NCBI GenBank assembly: GCA_030153205.1
Contig: JASLHV010000380.1
Location: 1-14,997, forward strand
Source of the DNA: Roseiarcus sp.
GTDB taxonomy: Bacteria > Pseudomonadota > Alphaproteobacteria > Rhizobiales > Beijerinckiaceae
Reading direction: 5' to 3'
Length of the DNA: 14,997 nt
The position numbers and the translations under genes are program-made. The notes under the pieces are model-generated. The model was given only the letters and a program-made list of their open reading frames with translations, searched no databases and was not told the DNA's origin. Below are positions 6,497-12,599 of the stretch, one piece after another (within the stretch, counting starts at the first letter, position 1; each line of letters opens with the position of its first letter).

Positions 6497-6787
6497 TCAA
6501 TACCCTGCTTCCCGACCATGCCGGACCGCGACGATGACGATTTCCAGCCGGTCGTATCGGTATAGAACGACATAGCCAGCAGCCCCGAAGCTGATCGGCC
6601 ATTCCCGAAACTCCGGCGACATATTTGCGACTGGCCGTCCGACCTCTGGGTGCTCCGCGAGAAGCTTGACGCCCTGCCGGATTGTCGCGATTGCCCGTTT
6701 GGCGGCGTCTCGGCTCTTGGGCGCGAGAAAGCCGTGAAGTCGGGCAACATCGCGCAGCGCCGCCGGCGACCAAATTAGACGTGGCAC
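6497..6787 (-). CDS. ParE/RelE-family toxin of a type II toxin-antitoxin pair
   Basis: The 96-residue protein has the RelE/ParE superfamily pattern. It begins with a strand and helix (LIWSPAALRDVARLHGFLA), continues through a second helix (AIATIRQGVKLLAEHPEVGRP), and ends in strands REWPISFGAAGYVVLYRYD and IVIVAVRHGREA. The EHPEVGRPV and AVRHGRE segments are typical of ParE-like toxins, which poison gyrase, though some relatives cut mRNA. The start is GTG at 6787, inside the last codons of the antitoxin gene, a 13-bp overlap typical of such operons. All core elements are present, so it looks intact. Target assignment within the superfamily is not secure. Confidence 0.85.
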   Translation of the reverse strand: MPRLIWSPAALRDVARLHGFLAPKSRDAAKRAIATIRQGVKLLAEHPEVGRPVANMSPEFREWPISFGAAGYVVLYRYDRLEIVIVAVRHGREAGY

Positions 6788-7059
6788 GCCGGCGGCTCCA
6801 CGTCCTTACCCTCCTCCAGTTTCGCAAGCCACGCGTCGACTTCCTCGGCGGTCGCATGCAGACCCGTCGTCTGATATTCTTCCCAGGCGGCAAGCGCATC
6901 CTGGCGCAACTGCTCGCGCTTTTCCTCGCGCTCAACATATTGCTCGATCGCCTCTCGCATGAGCCAATGGGTGGTGCGCTGGCGAGCCGACGCCAAACGC
7001 TGCATGCGATCCTTGGTCGCGGAATCGAGCTTCAGGCTTGTGGTCGTCTGTGTCGGCAT
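6775..7059 (-). CDS. Ribbon-helix-helix (ParD/CopG-like) antitoxin
   Basis: The 94-residue protein has an N-terminal RHH DNA-binding domain: strand TTTSLKLD, helix ATKDRMQRLASAR, then THWLMREAIEQYVEREEKRE (residues about 5-49). A charged C-terminal region (about 50-94) would wrap the toxin. Its gene precedes and overlaps the toxin gene by 13 bp, the usual antitoxin-first order. RHH antitoxins repress their own promoter, and an imperfect inverted repeat lies just upstream (7073-7095). Confidence 0.85.
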   Translation of the reverse strand: MPTQTTTSLKLDSATKDRMQRLASARQRTTHWLMREAIEQYVEREEKREQLRQDALAAWEEYQTTGLHATAEEVDAWLAKLEEGKDVEPPACHV

Positions 7060-7072
7060 ATCGGGTATTCCA

Positions 7073-7095
7073 TAGTGTTACTTTGCGCTACTCTA
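7073..7095 (-). promoter_or_regulatory. Possible autoregulatory operator of the toxin-antitoxin operon
   Basis: A 23-bp imperfect inverted repeat with arms of the form TAG-x-GT and AC-x-CTA lies 14 bases upstream of the antitoxin ATG. It is in the A/T-rich promoter patch where an RHH dimer pair would bind. The symmetry is partial, so this is a suggestion from position and pattern only. Confidence 0.3.
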
Positions 7096-7262
7096 CCATG
7101 GTCTGAAGAGAGATGCACACCAAACTGGCGACCGTGGCCCGGAGTGTTTGCTCACTGACGTGGGCTCGGCTCGACCCTTGACCGAACCTGGGCGATCCTC
7201 ACGTCATGAAGTTGATGCGCCATGTTCAGCGCATGGAAGAAAAGGGAAGGAAAATCCTTGCC

Positions 7263-7287
7263 GAACGGCGCGCAAACAGCGCCGTTC
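7263..7287 (-). terminator. Hairpin after the aminotransferase gene
   Basis: GAACGGCGC (7263-7271) and GCGCCGTTC (7279-7287) form a perfect 9-bp stem with a 7-base loop. It starts about 13 bases past the aminotransferase stop on the minus strand. A short T-run (ATTTTCC) follows about 8 bases later. It is probably the transcription end of the aminotransferase unit, separating it from the toxin-antitoxin operon. Confidence 0.5.
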
Positions 7288-7300
7288 CGAGCGCGTTTGC

Positions 7301-8524
7301 CTATTTCGCCAACCAGCGCGTCAGCCGCCGCGTTGCTTCGGCGATCTCGTCCGGACGGCGCGCGAAGCAGATACGTACGTATTCTTCGCCGCCCGGGCCG
7401 AAGGCCGTGCCGGGCGCGACGCCAATTCCCGCTTCATCGACGAGATCAAAAGCCAATTTGCGCGTATCTTTGATCCCATCGAAAGCGCAGAACAGGTAGA
7501 AAGCCGCCTGCGGATAAGCAAAGCGTGCGCGACCGCTCGCCTCGAGACCGTGGCACAGAATATCGCGGCATTGCTTCATGCCGGCGATTTGCGCCGCGAG
7601 GAAATCTTCGCCGTTCTCGATCGCCGCCTCTGCGGCGCGTTGTATGAAGACAGGCACGCCGGAGGTCGAGTATTGAACCAGGTTTTCGATGACCGGCCCG
7701 AGAGCCGGCGGCGCTTCGAGCCAGCCGATACGCCAGCCCGTCATCGCCCAATTCTTCGATAGGGTCTGGACGAAGAGAATCTGATCGTCCGGCGCCATGA
7801 CATCGTGAAATGACGGCGCGCGGGCGCTGTCATAGACGAGCCGGCCGTAAATCTCGTCGGCGACGATCCAAAGTCCGTGCTTGCGCGCAAGATCGCGCAA
7901 GGCGATCAGTTCCTCGATCGTGGCCGCGAAGCCGGTCGGATTGGCTGGCGAATTCAGTACGATCGCGCGGGTCGCCGGCCCGATCGCGTTTGCGATGCGC
8001 TCGACATCGAGCCGCCACTGCGCGCCTGCGATCATCGGCGCGAAAATCGTCCGCGCGCCCGCGAGCGCAATCGCGCCTTGGAAGTTCGGCCAAGCCGGCG
8101 AAGGAACGATGACTTCCTCGCCCACGCCAGCAACGAGCCGCATGGCGATCTCGAGCGCGTGCATGCCGCCGATCGTCACGAAAAACTGCTCGGGCGAAAA
8201 AGCGTCCCCGTCGGGAGCTGCGCCATAGACGCGTGTCATGTAGCGGGCGATCGTCTGGCGCAATTGCGGCACGCCGCGCTGGTTGGTGTAGAAAGTTTCG
8301 CCGCGCGCGAGCGAGGCTTCGGCGGCCTCGGCGATAAAGTCAGGCGTGACGAGATCGCCTTCGCCGACCCAGAGCGGGATCAGACCCTGGCGATCGCGGC
8401 CGTAATTGAAGACTTCGACAATGCCGCTTTCTTCGACCGCGCGCGTAAGCGGATTGATGCGGCTGAGCCAGTCGGGACCAGCCGGACGCAATGGCTTTGA
8501 AATTTCGACTAACGAATCGACCAT
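7301..8524 (-). CDS. PLP-dependent class I/II aminotransferase
   Basis: The 407-residue fold-type I aminotransferase shows FYTNQRGVPQLRQ (substrate/cofactor loop near 78-90) and NSPANPTG (N195). It also has VADEIYGRLVY (D223 and Y226, binding the PLP ring) and the Schiff-base Lys in TLSKNWAMTGWRIGW (K257). The C-terminal YVRICFARR contains the carboxylate-binding Arg. It transfers amino groups between an amino acid and a 2-oxo acid in the cytoplasm; the family spans aspartate, aromatic and alanine aminotransferases, and the substrate is not resolved here. ATG 8524 has GAGG five bases upstream. An upstream in-frame start at 8587 would add 21 non-family residues and was rejected. It stands alone between two hairpins. 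Confidence 0.88.
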   Translation of the reverse strand: MVDSLVEISKPLRPAGPDWLSRINPLTRAVEESGIVEVFNYGRDRQGLIPLWVGEGDLVTPDFIAEAAEASLARGETFYTNQRGVPQLRQTIARYMTRVYGAAPDGDAFSPEQFFVTIGGMHALEIAMRLVAGVGEEVIVPSPAWPNFQGAIALAGARTIFAPMIAGAQWRLDVERIANAIGPATRAIVLNSPANPTGFAATIEELIALRDLARKHGLWIVADEIYGRLVYDSARAPSFHDVMAPDDQILFVQTLSKNWAMTGWRIGWLEAPPALGPVIENLVQYSTSGVPVFIQRAAEAAIENGEDFLAAQIAGMKQCRDILCHGLEASGRARFAYPQAAFYLFCAFDGIKDTRKLAFDLVDEAGIGVAPGTAFGPGGEEYVRICFARRPDEIAEATRRLTRWLAK

Positions 8525-8640
8525 GAGAGCCTCGACGCTTAGGCCCTCATGGTAGCGCGGCGCCGGCGCGCGCCCAAATGCTTCCAAAAGATGGAGGCGA
8601 TGCGCGTAACGCCGGGCGTTCGACCGTCGATCCGTTCTGC

Positions 8641-8655
8641 GAAGGACGATCCTTC
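8641..8655. repeat. Small hairpin after mscL
   Basis: GAAGGA and TCCTTC form a perfect 6-bp stem with a CGA loop, 16 bases past the mscL stop on the minus strand. A TTT follows it only on the plus strand. It may be a weak terminator. Confidence 0.25.
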
Positions 8656-8671
8656 TTTAGCTCTTCAATCC

Positions 8672-9088
8672 TCAGCGCGTGACGAGCGCGTCGCGGATTT
8701 CGGTGAGAAGCGTCTCGGTCTTGGTCGGCGCCGGCGGCGCGGAGGGCGCTGCAGCCTCCTTCCGCCTCATCGTATTGATCCCCTTGACGATGAGGAAGAG
8801 AACGAAAGCGATGATGATGAAATTCACGGCGATCGTGAGGAAGTTGCCGTAGGCGAGAACAGCGCCTTGTTTCTTCGCATCCGCCAGGTTCGGCGCGTTG
8901 ACCGCATGGGACAGGCCGACGAAATAGTTCGAAAAGTCGAGGCCGCCTGTAATCGCGCCGATGATCGGCATGATGATGTCATTGACCAACGAGTCGACGA
9001 TCTTGCCGAAGGCGGCGCCGATGATGACGCCGATCGCGAGATCGACGACATTGCCCCGCATCGCGAAAGCGCGGAATTCTTGTAGCAT
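8672..9088 (-). CDS. mscL: Large-conductance mechanosensitive channel MscL
   Basis: The 138-residue inner-membrane protein matches MscL in length and order. It has the N-terminal amphipathic helix MLQEFRAFAMRGNVVDLAIG, the pore helix TM1 (VIIGAAFGKIVDSLVNDIIM), a periplasmic loop (NYFVGLSHAVNAPNLADAKK) and TM2 (FLTIAVNFIIIAFVLFLIVK). A cytoplasmic bundle helix (TETLLTEIRDAL) follows a Pro/Ala linker. The homopentamer opens under membrane tension to release solutes on hypo-osmotic shock. ATG 9088 is supported by GAGGGAG just upstream; the longer open frame to 9334 lacks family support. It is the last gene of a minus-strand run, 98 bases after the YeiH-like gene. Confidence 0.96.
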   Translation of the reverse strand: MLQEFRAFAMRGNVVDLAIGVIIGAAFGKIVDSLVNDIIMPIIGAITGGLDFSNYFVGLSHAVNAPNLADAKKQGAVLAYGNFLTIAVNFIIIAFVLFLIVKGINTMRRKEAAAPSAPPAPTKTETLLTEIRDALVTR

Positions 9089-9186
9089 TGGCTCCCTCGT
9101 GATTTTCGCCGCTTCGCCAAGCGACCCCCGAGGCGAGCCTAGCCTAGTCGACTCGCAAGTCAAACCGCCACATAGCCGCTGCGTCC

Positions 9187-10281
9187 TTAGATAACGAAAA
9201 GCACAGAGGCGAGAACGACGGCTGCGATCCACCCGGTCTCGACAAGCATCAAGCCGATAGGTCGCCAGCCTACGGCGAAGAGATCTTTGAACGACGTCTT
9301 CATCCCAAGCGCAGCAATTGCGGCGACGAGGCACCAGCGGGAGATATCGTTCGCAAGGTCGATCGCGATTTTCGGCAGAAATCCGAAACTGTTGACTAGA
9401 ACGAGAAGCGCAAAGCCGAGGAGAAAGGTCGGCAAAGCCGGCGCAGAGGCGCGGCCGGCGGCGCCGCGGGTTAGCGTGATCGAAATGACGAACACGGCCG
9501 GGAGCAGCATCGCGACGCGCAGTAGCTTTACGTAAGTTGCAATATCGCCGGTCTCCTGAGACACGGTGTAGCCAGCGCCGACGACTTGCGCGACGTCGTG
9601 GATCGTGCCGCCGAGGAAAATGCCCGCGCGCGTGTGGTCAAGGCCGATCGCGACGACGAAGATCGGATAGAGGATCATCGCGATGGTCGAGAGCGCCGTC
9701 ACGGCGACGACGGTTAAGATCGTATCGCGCTCGCTGTCCTCATGGCGCGGCAAGACGGAGGCGATCGCGAGCGCCGCGGAGGCGCCGCAAATCGCAACTG
9801 CGCCGCCCGACAGCGCCCCGAACGTCACGCGCAAGCCAAGCCGCCGCGCCAGGGCGACACCGATCATTATCGTGGTCGCCACGCCGACGACGACAGTCGC
9901 GACGGGAAGAACGCCGAGCGACGCGATCTGAGCGAAGGTGATGCGAACGCCAAGCAAGGCAACGCCAAGACGCAAAATGGTGCGAGAGGAAAACTCGATG
10001 CCGGCGACGCAGCGTCCTTCTTCGTGCAGAAAGTGAAAGGCCATGCCGAACAGAAGAGCAAAGAGCATGACCGGCGCGCCATAATGCTGAGCCAGCCATG
10101 TCGAGGCGAGCGCGATTGTCGCGGCGACGAGAAATCCAGGATAGACGGCGTGGATAAGTTTGCCGCGCGGCAGACGCAGGAGAAGCGGCGGCGGCGCGCT
10201 CGGCTCGATCGCCGCGAGGCCCTCCATACTGTCGAAGGACTCGAAACTCAGCGCTGAGCCTCTCAGAATATCGCGCTCCAC
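9187..10281 (-). CDS. YeiH-family (UPF0324) putative sulfate exporter membrane protein
   Basis: The 364-residue protein has a cytoplasmic N-terminal tail (about 40 residues) and around ten hydrophobic segments. Conserved UPF0324/Cons_hypoth698 stretches include GMAFHF, GVALLGVRIT, GGAVAICGASAALA (a re-entrant-looking segment about 155-168) and GTIHDVAQVVGAG. Annotated relatives are called 'putative sulfate exporter family transporter', a name resting on limited experiment. The start is GTG 10281, favoured by the strong GAGGGGG three bases upstream. It follows the thioesterase gene by 21 bases and is likely co-transcribed with it. Family sure, substrate unproven. Confidence 0.88.
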   Translation of the reverse strand: MERDILRGSALSFESFDSMEGLAAIEPSAPPPLLLRLPRGKLIHAVYPGFLVAATIALASTWLAQHYGAPVMLFALLFGMAFHFLHEEGRCVAGIEFSSRTILRLGVALLGVRITFAQIASLGVLPVATVVVGVATTIMIGVALARRLGLRVTFGALSGGAVAICGASAALAIASVLPRHEDSERDTILTVVAVTALSTIAMILYPIFVVAIGLDHTRAGIFLGGTIHDVAQVVGAGYTVSQETGDIATYVKLLRVAMLLPAVFVISITLTRGAAGRASAPALPTFLLGFALLVLVNSFGFLPKIAIDLANDISRWCLVAAIAALGMKTSFKDLFAVGWRPIGLMLVETGWIAAVVLASVLFVI

Positions 10282-10302
10282 TTGCCCCCTCGTATTGTTT
10301 GT

Positions 10303-10731
10303 TCAACCGGAAAGCGCCGGGATTGGCCGCGGTCGTCCGTCATCATCCACCGCGACGAAGGTAAAGACAGCGTCTGTCACCTTCTCGCGAATATGTGTGC
10401 GGAATCGTTGGGCCCAAGCCTCGATGTGGATTCTCATCGAAGTACGGCCGACCCGCTCGACTTCGGTATAAACGCAAAGCACGTCGCCAACGCGTACCGG
10501 GCGGATGAAGGTCATGGCTTCGACGGCGATCGTCACGACGCGTCCCTGAGCCCTTTCGACGCCGGCGATGCCGCCGGCCTGATCCATCTGCGAGAGCACC
10601 CAGCCGCCGAAAATATCGCCATTGGCGTTGGTGTCCCCAGGCATCGCGATGAGACGCACCGTCAGTTCGCCGCGCGGCTCCGCTTGGGAATTGTCATTAG
10701 ACGACACGATCGCTCCCGCAGAGCCTGTCAT
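10303..10731 (-). CDS. YciA-like hotdog-fold acyl-CoA thioesterase
   Basis: The 142-residue protein carries the YciA/ACOT signature. It has RLIAMPGDTNANGDIFGGWVL (about 26-46), the catalytic Asp in SQMDQAGGIAG (D50), VTIAVEAMTFIRPVRVGDVL (strand pair after the hot-dog helix) and a C-terminal strand KVTDAVFTFVAVDDDGR. It hydrolyses acyl-CoA thioesters to free acid and CoA in the cytoplasm; relatives have broad short- to medium-chain specificity. It lies 34 bases after the ridA-like gene and 21 before the YeiH-like gene, on the same strand, indicating an operon. Confidence 0.9.
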   Translation of the reverse strand: MTGSAGAIVSSNDNSQAEPRGELTVRLIAMPGDTNANGDIFGGWVLSQMDQAGGIAGVERAQGRVVTIAVEAMTFIRPVRVGDVLCVYTEVERVGRTSMRIHIEAWAQRFRTHIREKVTDAVFTFVAVDDDGRPRPIPALSG

Positions 10732-10765
10732 TCAAAAAAGGCGGAACGCGCCAGCGACAACAGGA

Positions 10766-11161
10766 TCATGGTTTCTGATCCCTTATCGCTTCGCCTTCGA
10801 TCAGCACCCGCCAAGTTGGATCGCAAAATCCCGCTGTTTCGACATAGCTCGCAGCGGGCGTCAATGCGCCGAGTTTCTGATCTCTCACCTTTTGGAATAG
10901 TCCATAGCCGTTGGGCGCAGCGACATAAACGACGATTCTCACGAGGTCTTCGAGCGCCATTTGTCCCGCGTCGAGAACTTGGAAGACATTGTCAAACGCA
11001 AGAGCGAACTGCGCCTCGAGATCGGCCGGGGCGTGTCCTTTTTCGTCGACGCCAGGCTGCCCGCTGATCAACATGCGCTTGAATATGGCGCCATGGGCAA
11101 GGCCATGCGTCTGCCCCCCGGCGGACCAGCCAATCCGCGCTGGCTTGAAAAATCGCTTCAT
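10766..11161 (-). CDS. RidA/YjgF/UK114-family protein
   Basis: The 131-residue protein has the chorismate-mutase-like Rid fold. The strands are IFKRMLISGQPGVDEKG (27-42), the helix DLEAQFALAFDNVFQVLDA (47-65), LEDLVRIVVYVA (70-81) and the C-terminal WRVLIEGEAI. RidA enzymes hydrolyse reactive enamine/imine intermediates produced by PLP enzymes. The conserved Arg that binds the substrate carboxylate in true RidA would be expected in the TPAASYVETAG segment (101-111), where no Arg is present. The protein is therefore probably a divergent Rid subfamily member without proven deaminase activity. It heads the run ridA-like, thioesterase, YeiH-like and mscL, with an AGGG upstream of its ATG. Confidence 0.82.
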   Translation of the reverse strand: MKRFFKPARIGWSAGGQTHGLAHGAIFKRMLISGQPGVDEKGHAPADLEAQFALAFDNVFQVLDAGQMALEDLVRIVVYVAAPNGYGLFQKVRDQKLGALTPAASYVETAGFCDPTWRVLIEGEAIRDQKP

Positions 11162-11175
11162 TGATTGACCCTGGC

Positions 11176-11194
11176 GCGCCGATTGATTCGGCGC
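11176..11194. repeat. Perfect hairpin upstream of the ridA-like gene
   Basis: GCGCCGA (11176-11182) and TCGGCGC (11188-11194) pair around a TTGAT loop. The hairpin sits 14 bases before the ridA-like start and about 65 bases past the stop of the upstream exported protein. It could be a leader hairpin, an operator, or the end of the upstream transcript; no T-run is present. Confidence 0.35.
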
Positions 11195-11259
11195 AGCCGA
11201 TCTTGCGCTTCCCCACCGGCGGGCTGCAATCCGGCGAGCTTAGCGGGCGCGCAAAGCTC

Positions 11260-11922
11260 TTATTGCGAGGACGGAGCTTTGTACAACTCGTAGCGTGGGT
11301 CAGCCTTATTGCGGGTGTCAGGCGCTTCGAAAGTCGCCGTGGTGTTCGCTGTCGGCAGCCGGTAGCCCTTCGGCGGATCGGTGAGCCATTCGCGATCCGG
11401 CTCGTGCCCGGCGACGATACCCTCTTCTTTTTTCAGGCCCAGCTTTTCGAGAATATCGGGCTTGATCCAATTGCATTCATGACGTGACGTCTGGCATTGA
11501 TCGGCTAGGCCAAGGCTCCCGGGCGCGGCATGATCGGACCGCAGAAGATCGGGTGAAACTGTTCGCGCGAGCCCCATTTCGCGGTCCGGCGCATAACGGA
11601 CAATCCGCTTATTCGCGTCCGCTTTCTTTTTCTCCACACGCTCGACGTCGGGATCGTGCGGCCAAGCGGGAGTCATTTGCGCGGACGGCGCCGGCGCGGG
11701 CAAATTGCTCGCCCCGGAAGGCGGCAGAACCAATTTCGGCCTTTCGCCGTATTTGATCGAGTCCTCGAACTTGTCGGTGTCCGTGATGCCGAGCATGCCG
11801 CCGATGCCGCTCCATAAGGGCGCCTGACCATCGTCTCCCGCGCGGGCGGGTCCGGACACGGCCGCGCCCACAAGGAGGGAGGCTGCGAGAAGAAGGCTAC
11901 GATTGGCGTGTCCAAAAACCAT
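11260..11922 (-). CDS. Conserved exported hypothetical protein
   Basis: The 220-residue protein starts with a signal peptide (MVFGHANRSLLLAASLLVGA, with a cleavage site after ARA about residue 28). It continues with a short WSGIGGMLGI segment and the motif YGERPKLVLPPSGASNLPAP (58-77), reminiscent of the 'RERxPLVVPP...LPPP' motif in alphaproteobacterial envelope proteins such as the DUF3035/BamF group. AWPHDPDVERVEKKK follows at 86-100. C143 and C150 (DQCQTSRHECNW) could form a disulphide. The mature part is Pro-rich and low in predicted structure. It follows lspA by 176 bases on the same strand. Envelope localisation is likely; function unknown. Confidence 0.75.
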   Translation of the reverse strand: MVFGHANRSLLLAASLLVGAAVSGPARAGDDGQAPLWSGIGGMLGITDTDKFEDSIKYGERPKLVLPPSGASNLPAPAPSAQMTPAWPHDPDVERVEKKKADANKRIVRYAPDREMGLARTVSPDLLRSDHAAPGSLGLADQCQTSRHECNWIKPDILEKLGLKKEEGIVAGHEPDREWLTDPPKGYRLPTANTTATFEAPDTRNKADPRYELYKAPSSQ

Positions 11923-12005
11923 CGCCCCGAATTCCCTTTCTAATTCCGTTCAGACCGGCGAGCCCGTCGATCTAATGGCCGCTCCAGCTTTCATAAGCAT
12001 TCCGG

Positions 12006-12043
12006 CGAATAAGTGGCGTCACCCATCCCGACAGACTTATTCG
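12006..12043. repeat. Inverted repeat between lspA and the exported-protein gene
   Basis: CGAATAAGT (12006-12014) and ACTTATTCG (12035-12043) are perfect reverse complements 20 bases apart, in the intergenic region upstream of the exported-protein gene. They could form an operator half-site pair or a long-loop hairpin ending the lspA transcript. Confidence 0.35.
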
Positions 12044-12098
12044 GCTGAACCGCGCTATTTTTACCACGGTTTCTGTGTTTTGTGCACTCGTAAAGCAA

Positions 12099-12599
12099 CT
12101 AGGAAGGGCTGGGATTGGGCTGTTGGTCATGCCGCCGCTCGGCGAAGAGGCCGTCATAAGCTAACGCTACAACCCCGAGCACGATCGCCGTGTCGGCGAT
12201 GTTGAAGACATACCAATGCCATCCCTGGATGTGAAAATCGCAGAAGTCCGCGACGGCCCCGTAGGCGAAACGGTCATAGCCATTGCCGAGAGCGCCGCCG
12301 ATGATTGCGCCCAGGGCGAGCGCAGACAGTCGCCCGTTTGTCCGCCACAGCCAAACGGCCAGCAAGATCGTGGCGAGGGCGGTCAAAGCAAGGAGCGCGA
12401 AGCGGCCCATCGCCGTCGCCTGCGGGAAAAGGCTGTAGGAAATGCCGGGATTCCACAGGAGATAAATGTTGAAGAACGGCGTAAGGACGATCCGCTGCCC
12501 ATCGACCATGGCGATCCCATAGAGCAGCCAAAGTTTCGAGGCCTGATCGGCCGCGAGGACGATCAGAGCGAGCAGGCCGCCGGCGACGCGCGGCTTCAT
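12099..12599 (-). CDS. lspA: Lipoprotein signal peptidase II
   Basis: The 166-residue inner-membrane aspartyl protease removes the signal peptide from prolipoproteins after lipid attachment. Four membrane segments are visible. Family motifs are AADQASKLW (17-24), FFNIYLLWNPGISYSLF (42-58, with the conserved Asn), and GALGNGYDRFAYGAVADF (catalytic Asp D118). FNIADTAIVLG follows with the second catalytic Asp (D136). The length is normal for LspA. The ATG overlaps the ileS stop by four bases (ATGA), the widely conserved ileS-lspA coupling. It is cytoplasmic-membrane located. Confidence 0.95.
   Translation of the reverse strand: MKPRVAGGLLALIVLAADQASKLWLLYGIAMVDGQRIVLTPFFNIYLLWNPGISYSLFPQATAMGRFALLALTALATILLAVWLWRTNGRLSALALGAIIGGALGNGYDRFAYGAVADFCDFHIQGWHWYVFNIADTAIVLGVVALAYDGLFAERRHDQQPNPSPS

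Noticed and set aside
8525..8587. Upstream start of the aminotransferase adding 21 residues
   Set aside because: The extra residues lack family character; ATG 8524 has a GAGG at proper spacing.
9089..9334. 82-residue N-terminal extension of MscL
   Set aside because: MscL begins at the conserved MLQEFRAF segment with a strong GAGGGAG upstream; the extension runs through the intergenic region into the neighbouring gene.
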